Assembly: GCA_004796425.1 (NCBI GenBank)
Contig: QZLB01000294.1
Span: 1 to 64,000 of the forward strand
Origin: Desulfobulbaceae bacterium
Lineage (GTDB): Bacteria; Desulfobacterota; Desulfobulbia; Desulfobulbales; Desulfocapsaceae
Length of the DNA: 64,000 nucleotides
Reading direction: 5' to 3'
The notes below the pieces were generated by a model, which saw only the letters and a list, made by a program, of their open reading frames with translations, did not search any database and was not told where the DNA came from. Shown piece by piece: positions 27,112 through 35,613 of the stretch. Numbering within the stretch: position 1 is the stretch's first letter; every line of letters begins with the position of its first letter. Position numbers and translations under genes: made by a program.

Positions 27112-28007
27112 ATATTCTGATTACCGGAGCATCAGGGCTTATCGGCAGTGCCATTCTGCAGGATCTTGTTAATACAGGACATCGTGTTTTTTCATTACAG
27201 AGAAATAAGAGCGCAAACCCCGATCAGTTCTGGAATTTTACTCGCCTTTGCGAACTCGGTGGTGAGAATCCCACCTTTGATGTTGTCATTCATCTGGCTG
27301 GTGAAAACATTGCAACCGGTCGTTGGACCAAAAATAAGAAACAGCGCATACTGCAGAGCAGAACCCAGGGCACTGAACAGCTTGCTCACTATTGTGCGCA
27401 GTTATCCACTCCCCCCAAATTATTTATTTCGGCCTCAGCAATAGGCTATTATGGCGATCGTGGTGATGATGTGGTAGACGAACAGAGTAAAAGCGGTCAC
27501 AACTTTGTCGCGGAAGTTTGCAGGGCATGGGAAGCAGCCCTGGCCCCACTCGAAAAAACAGTGACCCGGGTGGTAATGGTTCGGATTGGCATGGTATTGA
27601 GTCCCGATGGTGGTACCCTGAAAACAATGCTCCCGTCTTTCAAGCTCGGGATCGCCGGTGTCGTAGGGAATGGTAAGCAATATGTCAGCTGGATCGATAT
27701 CAGAGATATCGTTGGCAGTTTTTCACATATTATTCAGCACGATTCGATTTCAGGACCGGTAAATCTCGTCTCCCCCAATCCTGTAACAAATCACACGTTC
27801 ACCAAAGCCCTTGGAGATGTCGTGAATAAGCCAACTGTTATGAAAATGCCGGCATTCGTTGCGAAAACAGTGTTTGGCCAGATGGGCGAAGAACTGGTTC
27901 TTTCAAGCTGCCGCGTTGTCCCCAAAAAGCTCAAAGATGAGGGCTATCAATTTCTTGTACCCGAACTGCAAGACTCCCTGCACTATTGTGTTTCCAACAT
28001 GCCATAA
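27108..28007 (+). CDS. TIGR01777 / YfcH-type NAD-dependent epimerase-like protein
   Basis: This 299-residue extended-SDR protein has an N-terminal Rossmann motif ITGASGLIGSAI, then DVVIHLAGENIATGRWTKNKK, ISASAIGYYGDRGDD and SWIDIRDIVG, all typical of the YfcH/TIGR01777 group (SulA family of older literature). The YYG block holds the active-site Tyr. The biological role is not established in the family. GTG start at 27108 within ATGA-type overlap with the previous gene. Confidence 0.88.
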   Translation: MNILITGASGLIGSAILQDLVNTGHRVFSLQRNKSANPDQFWNFTRLCELGGENPTFDVVIHLAGENIATGRWTKNKKQRILQSRTQGTEQLAHYCAQLSTPPKLFISASAIGYYGDRGDDVVDEQSKSGHNFVAEVCRAWEAALAPLEKTVTRVVMVRIGMVLSPDGGTLKTMLPSFKLGIAGVVGNGKQYVSWIDIRDIVGSFSHIIQHDSISGPVNLVSPNPVTNHTFTKALGDVVNKPTVMKMPAFVAKTVFGQMGEELVLSSCRVVPKKLKDEGYQFLVPELQDSLHYCVSNMP

Positions 28008-28079
28008 TTGGTAAATTATATGTTTGATTCATTGTTCAGGAACTGCACCATAGTCAAAGGCACTTAATTTTTCTCAGTC

Positions 28080-29084
28080 ATGGCCCAACGAGTATTAAAA
28101 ATAATCCTCCCGCAAAACGAGAAGAAACTTGCGCTTGAGATGCTCAACTCCCTCGAGAATACAATTTTTTGGCAGGAAGAATCTTCGGAACAAAACTTTG
28201 TGGTCAGCCTTTTAACCGAAACTGAGAACAGCGAAAAAATAATGGATCTTTTCGAAGGAAATTATAATTCAACGGTTGGTTTTAAACTTATCGTATTTCC
28301 GGTTGAAGCCTCTATTCCACGTACTGACACAAAAGAAACGGAGCATTCCTCACCGGACAATAAGAAAACGAAAAAAAATCCTCTTAGAATTAGCAGAGAG
28401 GAACTCTACGCTGATATCGTCGGCAGCACCGATCTCTCTGCAACCTTTATATTATTGACCATTCTTTCTACGCTGGTGGTCTCAGTTGGCTTACTGCAGA
28501 ATAATGTAGCGGTAATCATCGGTGCCATGGTGATTGCCCCATTTCTGGGACCAAATGTCGCCCTCGCGCTTTCGGCGTGTCTTGCTGACATCGAACTCGC
28601 TAAAAACGCCGGCAAAACGATGACCATAGGCATAACTATCACCTTTTTAATGTCAGCAGTAATGGGGTATCTTTTCAAAATAACTCCCGATATTCCTGAA
28701 ATTTTAACACGGACTCAAGCGGGTGTGCTCGATATCATTCTTGCCCTTGCCTCCGGTAGTGCTGGCGTACTGGCGTTCACAACGGGAATGTCATCAGCAG
28801 TTATCGGTGTGATGGTTGCCGTGGCACTTCTGCCACCCTTGACGACTCATGGACTTCTGCTTGGGGCAGGTTACCCGATTGAGGCGTTGGGGGCACTGAG
28901 CCTGTTTCTGACCAACATCATCTGTATCAATCTGGCGGGGGTAACAACCTTTTATTTTCAAGGAGTTACTCCAAGAGTGTGGTGGGAGGCTGGGAAAGCC
29001 CGGACGGCAGCGAAAATTACAGTGTTCGTCTGGTCACTGTTATTGGGGGTATTATTCTTCCTGCTGTTTATCCTTAAGGTATAG
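28080..29084 (+). CDS. DUF389 / TIGR00341 membrane protein
   Basis: This 334-residue protein has a soluble N-terminus of about 125 residues followed by about six membrane helices. Family marks are ISREELYADIVGSTDLSATFILLTILST, GLLQNNVAVIIGAMVIAPFLGPN, and MVAVALLPPLTTHGLLLGAG. The N-terminal region resembles an ACT-like or alpha/beta sensor (VLKIILPQNEKKLALEML). The function is unknown; a transport or channel role is assumed for the family. It follows the yfcH-like gene by about 70 bp and may have its own promoter. Confidence 0.88.
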   Translation: MAQRVLKIILPQNEKKLALEMLNSLENTIFWQEESSEQNFVVSLLTETENSEKIMDLFEGNYNSTVGFKLIVFPVEASIPRTDTKETEHSSPDNKKTKKNPLRISREELYADIVGSTDLSATFILLTILSTLVVSVGLLQNNVAVIIGAMVIAPFLGPNVALALSACLADIELAKNAGKTMTIGITITFLMSAVMGYLFKITPDIPEILTRTQAGVLDIILALASGSAGVLAFTTGMSSAVIGVMVAVALLPPLTTHGLLLGAGYPIEALGALSLFLTNIICINLAGVTTFYFQGVTPRVWWEAGKARTAAKITVFVWSLLLGVLFFLLFILKV

Positions 29085-29209
29085 TGAGCATCTCAAGCGA
29101 TTATGTTCAGGCAGTCAATCGCGAAAACACCTGGAATAAGACGTTTCCGCGATTTTCTTTCCGCGGTAATTATTTCAAACGCTCCTATTTGCCCAGAGAA
29201 AGAGCAGGA

Positions 29210-30109
29210 TCAGCCAGCCTTTCCGGTGATGCGACTTACCGCCTCCTGGTATCGCTCCCCGGTCTTTGTAATGATTTCTGCAGGCAATACAGGAGCCGGG
29301 GGATTCTTATCCCAATCAAGTGTTGAGAGGTAATCACGCAGGAATTGTTTATCAAAACTAGGCTGGCTTTTGCCCGGCTGATATTCATCAAACGGCCAGA
29401 ATCGTGAAGAATCTGGGGTCAATACTTCATCAATCAAAACAAGGCGTCCATCTTTTTCGCCCAGCTCGAACTTCGTATCGGCAATAATAATACCTTTCTC
29501 TCGGGCATATTCCGCTGCTTTATCATAGAGATTGATGCTGATTTCACTAATTTTCCGTGCCCGCTCAGGTCCAACTATCTCCTGAAGCCGGTCAAGTGAA
29601 ATGTTTTCATCATGATCACCCAATTCAGCTTTTGTTGAGGGTGTGAAGAGAATGGTGGGGAACCGATCTGATTCCTTCATCCCTTCAGGCAGTTGAAAGC
29701 CGCAAACTACTGTACTTTTCTGATAGGCCTTCCAGAAGGAGCCGGAAATATATCCTCGTACAATGCATTCTACGGGCAACGGCTTGGTTTTCATTACCAA
29801 CATTGACCGGCCATCCAGTATCTCTTTATGAGGCTGGCAGGCTTCTGGAAACTCATTCACATCGGCAGTTATCAAATGGTTCTCAACTATATCACCGAGC
29901 AGATCAAACCAGAAGAGTGAAAGTTGGGTCAGAACTTTGCCTTTGCCGGGAATGGGGTCTTCCATCACCACATCATAGGCAGAAATTCTATCACTTGCAA
30001 CCATCAGCAATTTATCGTCATGACCGGGTATCTCATACATATCCCGTACCTTGCCACGGTGTACCAGGGTTAGGCCTTCGAAGTCAGTTTTAATTACCGC
30101 ATCGGACAT
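29210..30109 (-). CDS. purC: SAICAR synthetase
   Basis: This enzyme ligates aspartate to CAIR in purine synthesis. The 299-residue protein shows [11 protein letters not shown] with the ATP-binding Lys, [28 protein letters not shown] and the DTKFELG motif. It is the long, eukaryote-like type of PurC rather than the 240-residue E. coli type. It is last in the mqn-DUF3108 minus-strand series, 18 bp after DUF3108. It converges with the DUF389 gene; about 125 bp lie between them without a clear terminator. Confidence 0.95.
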   Translation of the reverse strand: MSDAVIKTDFEGLTLVHRGKVRDMYEIPGHDDKLLMVASDRISAYDVVMEDPIPGKGKVLTQLSLFWFDLLGDIVENHLITADVNEFPEACQPHKEILDGRSMLVMKTKPLPVECIVRGYISGSFWKAYQKSTVVCGFQLPEGMKESDRFPTILFTPSTKAELGDHDENISLDRLQEIVGPERARKISEISINLYDKAAEYAREKGIIIADTKFELGEKDGRLVLIDEVLTPDSSRFWPFDEYQPGKSQPSFDKQFLRDYLSTLDWDKNPPAPVLPAEIITKTGERYQEAVSRITGKAG

Positions 30110-30127
30110 AGTTTCTCTCTCCTCTTG

Positions 30128-31045
30128 TTAATTCTTGGTAAACCTAAAAACTTCATTATTACCTTCTTGATATTTTTCTTTTACCATACCATCATATTCA
30201 CCACATGATGGATTTGAGTAGGCCACAAGTACAGCGGTCAGTGAGCCAATGACGATTTTTGAATTTAATTTAACCGGTACCCTGCATACATCATTCGTAT
30301 ACCAGATTACCGTATCTCCCCTCTTATCATAGATACCCTCAAATTTCATGATTGGCTCAATAACCGTTGTATCCACCGTGCCAAATAATGTGTCTTCAAG
30401 TTGCTCGTGCCCTTTGACATTCACCAGCACTTCGTTTCTTTTCTTATCAGCAAACGTTGGCACCAGAAAGGATTGACCAATTTTAAACTCCATGAGACGT
30501 GAAGCAAAAAAGGAAGAAAACTCGTTCTGTGTCGTATCCTCGAGCTGATAGGTCTTTAAGGGACCATCGTTTTTTTGATAGTAGACCTTTTTTTTACGCT
30601 GATCAAAGGTGTATTCACGATGGGCCTGATAATTATAACCTTCTTCCGTCCAGACTTCATAATGGTACGGTAACCGTTCTGGCCCCTGCACCTTGGTAAC
30701 ATGAAGGTCATTTACCGGATAGAGTGCAGAAAAGAGACCGTTATCAGTGGTGGCTCTGGAGCGTATAACAAAATGCTCAGATTGATCCTTGATACTTTTG
30801 ACCTCCATGTGAATTTCACCAATCTTAAAACCTCCGGTATAAGAGACGTCAAACCGCAATTTTTCATTGCCTCCATACGCATAAGGTATCAGCTCTGGAA
30901 TGATCTTGCCAAAACCTACTGATGCATCGCTTTCAGCCTTCTTATCAGGATTACTCTGAGCCTGGCAAATCGAAGCTACAATGAATAGCGATAGTGCAAC
31001 TGCTCCGAAAAGCACTCCTCTATCAGTTCGTTTTGTATTATTCAT
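30128..31045 (-). CDS. DUF3108-domain periplasmic protein
   Basis: This 305-residue protein has a Sec signal peptide (LFGAVALSLFIVASICQAQS). The mature region has the DUF3108 features EKLRFDVSYTGGFKIGEIHMEV, TTDNGLFSALYPVNDL and YTNDVCRVPVKLNSKIVIGSLTAVLV. Family proteins are predicted beta-rich, lipocalin- or LolA-like periplasmic proteins of unknown role. The start overlaps the mqnP stop by 4 bp, so it is co-translated with the menaquinone genes. A lipid-carrying function is imaginable but unproven. Confidence 0.85.
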   Translation of the reverse strand: MNNTKRTDRGVLFGAVALSLFIVASICQAQSNPDKKAESDASVGFGKIIPELIPYAYGGNEKLRFDVSYTGGFKIGEIHMEVKSIKDQSEHFVIRSRATTDNGLFSALYPVNDLHVTKVQGPERLPYHYEVWTEEGYNYQAHREYTFDQRKKKVYYQKNDGPLKTYQLEDTTQNEFSSFFASRLMEFKIGQSFLVPTFADKKRNEVLVNVKGHEQLEDTLFGTVDTTVIEPIMKFEGIYDKRGDTVIWYTNDVCRVPVKLNSKIVIGSLTAVLVAYSNPSCGEYDGMVKEKYQEGNNEVFRFTKN

Positions 31046-31917
31046 GAGGTTGCAATTGCAAGCCAGGTCGCGAAAAAAAGTACCACGCTGATGAACCCGT
31101 TCATCGAGAAAAAAGAGGCATGTATTCTCGATAAATCAGTTGGACTAACAATCAGATGCTGATAAAGCAAGGCTGCTGCTGTGAGCATGAGCCCGACATA
31201 ATACCAGATATTTAAATCGCTCTGATACCCGGTTAAAAAAAAGAAAAGGAAGGCCAGAATATGAAAGAGACCTGCCAGTCTGAACGCCATGCTTCTGCCT
31301 AACCTGGCAGGCAGGGAGTAAAGTCCCTGCTGTTTGTCAAAATCAGCGTCCAGGCAGGCATAAATCGTATCAAATCCAGCAACCCAGAATAATACTCCAA
31401 GGGAAAGAAACCAGGGATAACCGATAAGAGTCCCTTGAACGGCCACCCATCCTCCAAGTGGTGAAAATGCCAGAGCCACGCCCAGTACGATATGACAGAG
31501 TGAGGTGAACCGCTTGGTTAGAGAGTAACCGAAGGTCAGTATAAGCGCGAGTGGTGACAACGTCAGCGTAAAGGGGTTTAGCAAAAAACAAGCAGTAAAG
31601 AACAACAGTGATGCGGTAATAACCATCACCCATGCCTCTTTCAGAGAAACTTCCCCCGTGGGAATAGCCCTCTCTGCAGTTCGTGGATTGGCCGCATCGA
31701 ATTTCCAATCAACTATTCGATTGAATCCCATAGCAGCGGTGCGAGCCCCCACCATTGCCAAGATCACCAGGAGGAAAGTTACAAACGATGGGGCCCCCTG
31801 AGCGGCCAAAAAAGCACCAATAAAAGCAAATGGCATTGCAAAAATAGTCAGCTTGAATTTTATCATCTCAAGCAGGACGCTGATCTTGTCAGATAACTTT
31901 AGCATTATCCCTGCCAT
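31042..31917 (-). CDS. mqnP: UbiA-family prenyltransferase, menaquinone (MqnP-like)
   Basis: This integral membrane enzyme attaches the polyprenyl chain in futalosine-pathway menaquinone synthesis. The 291 residues have about eight or nine helices. The two Asp-rich motifs are NRIVDWKFDAANPRT near residue 65 and DADFDKQQGLYSLPAR near 185. Strong GGAGG precedes the ATG at 31917, which lies inside the end of the ubiX-like gene. Its location within mqnE-C-A context argues for a 6-naphthoate-type substrate rather than 4-hydroxybenzoate. Confidence 0.88.
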   Translation of the reverse strand: MAGIMLKLSDKISVLLEMIKFKLTIFAMPFAFIGAFLAAQGAPSFVTFLLVILAMVGARTAAMGFNRIVDWKFDAANPRTAERAIPTGEVSLKEAWVMVITASLLFFTACFLLNPFTLTLSPLALILTFGYSLTKRFTSLCHIVLGVALAFSPLGGWVAVQGTLIGYPWFLSLGVLFWVAGFDTIYACLDADFDKQQGLYSLPARLGRSMAFRLAGLFHILAFLFFFLTGYQSDLNIWYYVGLMLTAAALLYQHLIVSPTDLSRIHASFFSMNGFISVVLFFATWLAIATS

Positions 31918-32471
31918 CGTTTCCTCCCGGGAATTGTTATCCCAAGGTGATCATATATTCGCCAGCTAAACATATCTGCGGCCTCTTCAAGAGACTGAGG
32001 TTTCAAATAATAACTTACCATGGGCGGAAAAATGATCGCACCTGCATCGTGAGCTCGAAGCATATTCTCCAGATGATTTCTATTAAACGGTGTTTCTCGC
32101 ACACCGAGAATCAGCTTTTTTCGTTCTTTTAACATTACATCAGCACTTCTATGGATCAGATTAATCGACTGCCCGGTTGCAATGGCAGCCAGCGATCCCA
32201 TCGTACAGGGAAGCACGACCATTGCCTGATAGTCACTTGAACCTGAGGCACATGGAGCTGCGAAATTTTCGATACCAAACCAAGACGAAACCCCCGGCAA
32301 TTTTTCGACAGCCATTCCCAGTTCAAGATTGACAACTTTCTCGCCAGCTTCAGAACAGATGCCATGAATTTCCAGATCAGTCAGTTCTCTGCTCATCCTC
32401 AGAAATGCGTGCAGATAGAGGCTTCCGGTCGCACCGGTAACCCCGACGAGTATTTTTTTTCTATTCTCCAT
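31905..32471 (-). CDS. ubiX: UbiX-like flavin prenyltransferase
   Basis: This flavoprotein makes prenylated FMN, the cofactor of UbiD-type decarboxylases. It shows GVTGATGSLYLHAFL at the N-terminus, PCTMGSLAAIATGQSINLIHRSADVMLKE in the middle and the conserved VRETPFNRNHLENML block with catalytic residues. The upstream TTG at 32477 is less likely than ATG 32471. In futalosine operons it serves the UbiD-like decarboxylase that acts before or with prenylation; that decarboxylase gene is not in this window. Confidence 0.9.
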   Translation of the reverse strand: MENRKKILVGVTGATGSLYLHAFLRMSRELTDLEIHGICSEAGEKVVNLELGMAVEKLPGVSSWFGIENFAAPCASGSSDYQAMVVLPCTMGSLAAIATGQSINLIHRSADVMLKERKKLILGVRETPFNRNHLENMLRAHDAGAIIFPPMVSYYLKPQSLEEAADMFSWRIYDHLGITIPGRKRWQG

Positions 32472-32493
32472 AATCAAAAAAACATCATTTCAG

Positions 32494-33345
32494 TTACGGT
32501 TTGAAAAATCTGAGTGGAAGCGCCTTCGCACCGACCATTCCTAGTTCCTGCAAATAGGTAAAAAAAAGCTCCAGTGCTTTGATTTTTCTATGATCAAGAT
32601 CATATTCAATGGCATGGAGATAGGCAATGCAACCATTTATACTCATAGGGATTTTGGGTGCAACTTTCTCGCAAATTTTGCAAAGTTGGTTCATCCCACT
32701 ATCACGGCAGTTTATCAGCGCTTCACGAATCGCCTTCACCTGTGCTAAATGGTCATTGAGATAATCTTCTCTGACCACACAGAGGGCAAATACAAATGGT
32801 AACCCCGTCTCTTGTTGCCAACGCTCTCCTAGATCGAGGCAATAGGGGAACTTACCGGTATGCTTAATCCTCAGTGCATCATCTCCAATCGCCATTACCG
32901 CAGGATAATCATCGAACTGAACAGAAGCCAGGGCTTCAGACTGATATAGTGGAGCAATTCCGCAAAAACGCTCTAGAATAACTTTTACCAGGTAAGATGA
33001 GGTTTTGGACTCAGCTGATAATAATACCGTACATTTATCAAGCTGTTCGATGGGAATCTGTGAAAAGAGAAAAACCGAGCCAACCGGTCCATTTGCACTG
33101 ATTGATAGATCAGATATGACTTTGTAGAGGTGTGAACGCTCCGCGTACTCAATTGAGGAAACAAACCCCAGGTCTATCGATCCATTGAACAGTTTCTGAT
33201 TGAGCGCTGCAGGATATGCTTCAACCAACTGCCAATCCGGATTGTCAATTTTTTCTTTCCAGATTTCATGAATGGGGGCGGTATTGATATAATTGACCAT
33301 CCCGATTCTTGCTTTTATCGCTGAATCTCGTGTTTTTCCTGACAC
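32494..33345 (-). CDS. mqnA: chorismate dehydratase MqnA
   Basis: This is the first futalosine-pathway enzyme, dehydrating chorismate to 3-enolpyruvylbenzoate. The 283 residues have a periplasmic-binding-protein-like fold: IGMVNYINTAPIHEIW, SIDLGFVSSIEYA, SAESKTSSYLVKVIL, and AVMAIGDDALRIK. The start is GTG 33345 with AGG six bases upstream. It follows mqnC by about 20 bp. MqnA and MqnD are related; the NYINTAP motif and gene position with mqnC/E favour MqnA. Confidence 0.87.
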   Translation of the reverse strand: MSGKTRDSAIKARIGMVNYINTAPIHEIWKEKIDNPDWQLVEAYPAALNQKLFNGSIDLGFVSSIEYAERSHLYKVISDLSISANGPVGSVFLFSQIPIEQLDKCTVLLSAESKTSSYLVKVILERFCGIAPLYQSEALASVQFDDYPAVMAIGDDALRIKHTGKFPYCLDLGERWQQETGLPFVFALCVVREDYLNDHLAQVKAIREALINCRDSGMNQLCKICEKVAPKIPMSINGCIAYLHAIEYDLDHRKIKALELFFTYLQELGMVGAKALPLRFFKP

Positions 33346-33365
33346 CTTACACCTGCCCCATGGGT

Positions 33366-34463
33366 CTAAATCAGGGAATAATCCATTCGTCTTTGTCGAG
33401 GAATCATACCGGCATCTTCAATGAGTCGTTTGATTTCGTCTTCTGAAAGAAGAAAACTGACACCCGCAGCAGCAACAACATTCTCTTCAATCATCGTGCT
33501 GCCAAAATCATTAGCCCCAAACATTAAAGATAGCTGTGCGACTTTAGGCCCTTGTGTTACCCAAGACGCCTGGATATTATCAAAGTTGTCGAGATAGATG
33601 CGTGACAGGGCCAGCATTCGGAGATACTCATACCCGGTCGTTCTGAACTTTTGATTGGTCTCTTCTGTTCTTAATGGAGTATTATCAGATTGAAATGGCC
33701 AGGGAATAAAAGCGGTAAAACCACCGGTTTTATCCTGAAGTTCGCGGAGTCTTCTTAAGTGCTCCAGTCGTTCTTCGATGGTCTCAACGTGTCCGAACAT
33801 CATTGTTGCAGTGGTACGCAATCCCTTTTTGTGTGCCATCTCCATAACGGCTATCCATTGATCAGCGCTGCACTTATTGGGAGCAGTCAATGTTCGAACA
33901 CGGTCACAGAGTATTTCAGCCCCTCCCCCTGGTATCGAGTCCAGTCCGGCTTCTATTAAACGATCAAGTACCTTATCAATAGAAAAACCCGAAATTGAAG
34001 CGAAATGGCAAATTTCAGGTGGTGAGAAGCCATGTAAGTGCATGCCTGTGCGCTTTATGTCACGCACCATGGTTTCATAAAATGATAAAGGTAGATCTGG
34101 ATGCAACCCGCCTTGAAGAAGGATCTGAGTGCCACCCAATGCTTTCGTCTGGTCGATTTTCTCAAGCAACTCGTCTTTTGACAAGACACTTCCCTGCGTA
34201 TGTTCCGGACCTTTGTAAAAAGCACAGAATTTACAGGCGGAGATACAGATATCTGTGTAGTTGATATTTCTATCAATAACATAAGTAACGATCTTGTGGT
34301 CGTGTTTTTGTTGCCTGACAAGATTTGCTAAGCCCCCCAGTGAGACGAGGTCCAAAGAATGATATAACCCTATAAACTCATCGTCAGTGAGCCTTTTAGC
34401 ATTTATGAGATTGCTGTATTGTTGGTCAAAAAGCTGGTCGGCTCGGTGTTCCATGTCAATCAT
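33366..34463 (-). CDS. mqnC: cyclic dehypoxanthinyl futalosine synthase
   Basis: This radical SAM enzyme cyclises dehypoxanthine futalosine. The cluster motif is CISACKFCAFYKGPEHTQG (Cx3Cx2C), and the ending RQRRMDYSLI is typical of MqnC. An ETI/RLEHL block is shared with the neighbouring MqnE. The open frame extends to 34499, but that would overlap mqnE by 44 bp; ATGs at 34463 and 34454 fit better, and GAGG lies just before 34463. It is translationally coupled to mqnE through overlapping ATG/TGA signals. Confidence 0.92.
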   Translation of the reverse strand: MIDMEHRADQLFDQQYSNLINAKRLTDDEFIGLYHSLDLVSLGGLANLVRQQKHDHKIVTYVIDRNINYTDICISACKFCAFYKGPEHTQGSVLSKDELLEKIDQTKALGGTQILLQGGLHPDLPLSFYETMVRDIKRTGMHLHGFSPPEICHFASISGFSIDKVLDRLIEAGLDSIPGGGAEILCDRVRTLTAPNKCSADQWIAVMEMAHKKGLRTTATMMFGHVETIEERLEHLRRLRELQDKTGGFTAFIPWPFQSDNTPLRTEETNQKFRTTGYEYLRMLALSRIYLDNFDNIQASWVTQGPKVAQLSLMFGANDFGSTMIEENVVAAAGVSFLLSEDEIKRLIEDAGMIPRQRRMDYSLI

Positions 34464-35553
34464 GCACCTCGATAACATCGTATAACGTACCACGCTCAAC
34501 GGGGATCCTGCCCGCTTCCTTGATCAGTCGAATCAGTGTTTCACTACCAATGGTCGTGTCTGTTTCTGCCCCGGCCATATGAGTAATGATTTCCTCTTTA
34601 ACCGTACCATCCATATCATCCGCACCAAATGTGAGCGCGAGCTGAGCGATCTTCGGACCTAGCATTACCCAGTAAGCCTTGATATGAGGGAAATTATCGA
34701 GAAACAGCCTTGAGATGGCGATGTTTTTCAAATCATCGAAGCCAGTAGTTCCAGCAAGTGAATCAAGAGCGGTGTTTTTGGGATGGAACGCTAGAGGGAT
34801 AAAGGCCAGAAAACCGTTTGTCTGATCCTGGGCTAATCGAAGTGCATCAAGATGTTCAAGTCGTTCATCTATGGTCTCAAGATGCCCATAGAGCATGGTG
34901 GCGTTTGAACGCAACCCACTGCGATGAATTGTTTGAGCAATTTCCAGCCAATCTTTTCCTGAGAGTTTATCAGCACAGGTCATTTCGCGTATTCGTGTAC
35001 TGAACACCTCGGCTCCTCCTCCGGGCACTGAACCGAGTCCCGCTTCAACGAGTACGGTGAGGGTGTTTTCTATACTATCACCTTTTAATTGAGCAAGATG
35101 GGCGATCTCAACACAGGTAAATGCCTGGATATGGACCGCTGGCCTGATTTCTTTAATTGCCCGTAATACCTCAAGGTAGTAATCAAAAGGCAGATCAGGA
35201 TGGATACCACCAACCATGTGTATTTCTACGATTGGTTCGTTTATCCTTTGAGAAATCTTCTCCCTCACCTCCTCAACACTCATCTCATAGGCAAGTGCGT
35301 CACCACGCTCCCGACCAAATGCACAGAATTTACAAAGATTCGTACAGATATTTGAATAGTTCAGGTGTTGATTGTAAATAAAATAGGTATTGTGGCCATT
35401 TTTACGTTCTCTGACAATATTTGCCATATAGCCCATCGCCAGAATTTCATTGGACTGATAAAGCAACCGGCCATCCTCAATCGAGAGCCGTTCATTGGCA
35501 AGAACTTTCTGGTAAATATCCCAGAAACCAGCTTTTTTAATAATATCATCCAC
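34456..35553 (-). CDS. mqnE: aminofutalosine synthase
   Basis: This radical SAM enzyme joins 3-enolpyruvylbenzoate and SAM to form aminofutalosine. It has NYSNICTNLCKFCAFGRERG (Cx3Cx2C) followed by the MqnE-typical AYEMSVEEVREKI and GGIHPDLPFDYYLEVLRAIKE. The 365 residues are normal length. It is first in the mqn operon, directly after the sigma-factor terminator, so a promoter must lie in or just upstream of that short gap or be supplied by read-through. MqnE and MqnC here are clear paralogues. Confidence 0.92.
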   Translation of the reverse strand: MDDIIKKAGFWDIYQKVLANERLSIEDGRLLYQSNEILAMGYMANIVRERKNGHNTYFIYNQHLNYSNICTNLCKFCAFGRERGDALAYEMSVEEVREKISQRINEPIVEIHMVGGIHPDLPFDYYLEVLRAIKEIRPAVHIQAFTCVEIAHLAQLKGDSIENTLTVLVEAGLGSVPGGGAEVFSTRIREMTCADKLSGKDWLEIAQTIHRSGLRSNATMLYGHLETIDERLEHLDALRLAQDQTNGFLAFIPLAFHPKNTALDSLAGTTGFDDLKNIAISRLFLDNFPHIKAYWVMLGPKIAQLALTFGADDMDGTVKEEIITHMAGAETDTTIGSETLIRLIKEAGRIPVERGTLYDVIEVHD

Positions 35554-35558
35554 GGCAA

Positions 35559-35589
35559 TAAAAAAAGCCGGTTTTGGATCACCGGCTTT
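35559..35589 (-). terminator. intrinsic terminator after the sigma-factor gene
   Basis: AAAGCCGGT and ACCGGCTTT form a 9-bp stem with an 8-base loop. On the minus strand it is followed by a run of seven T. It lies 25 bp after the sigma-factor stop and 6 bp before the mqnE start codon, so it should separate the two units. Confidence 0.85.
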
Positions 35590-35613
35590 GTCGTTTGGTA
35601 TAGTGTATTTATC

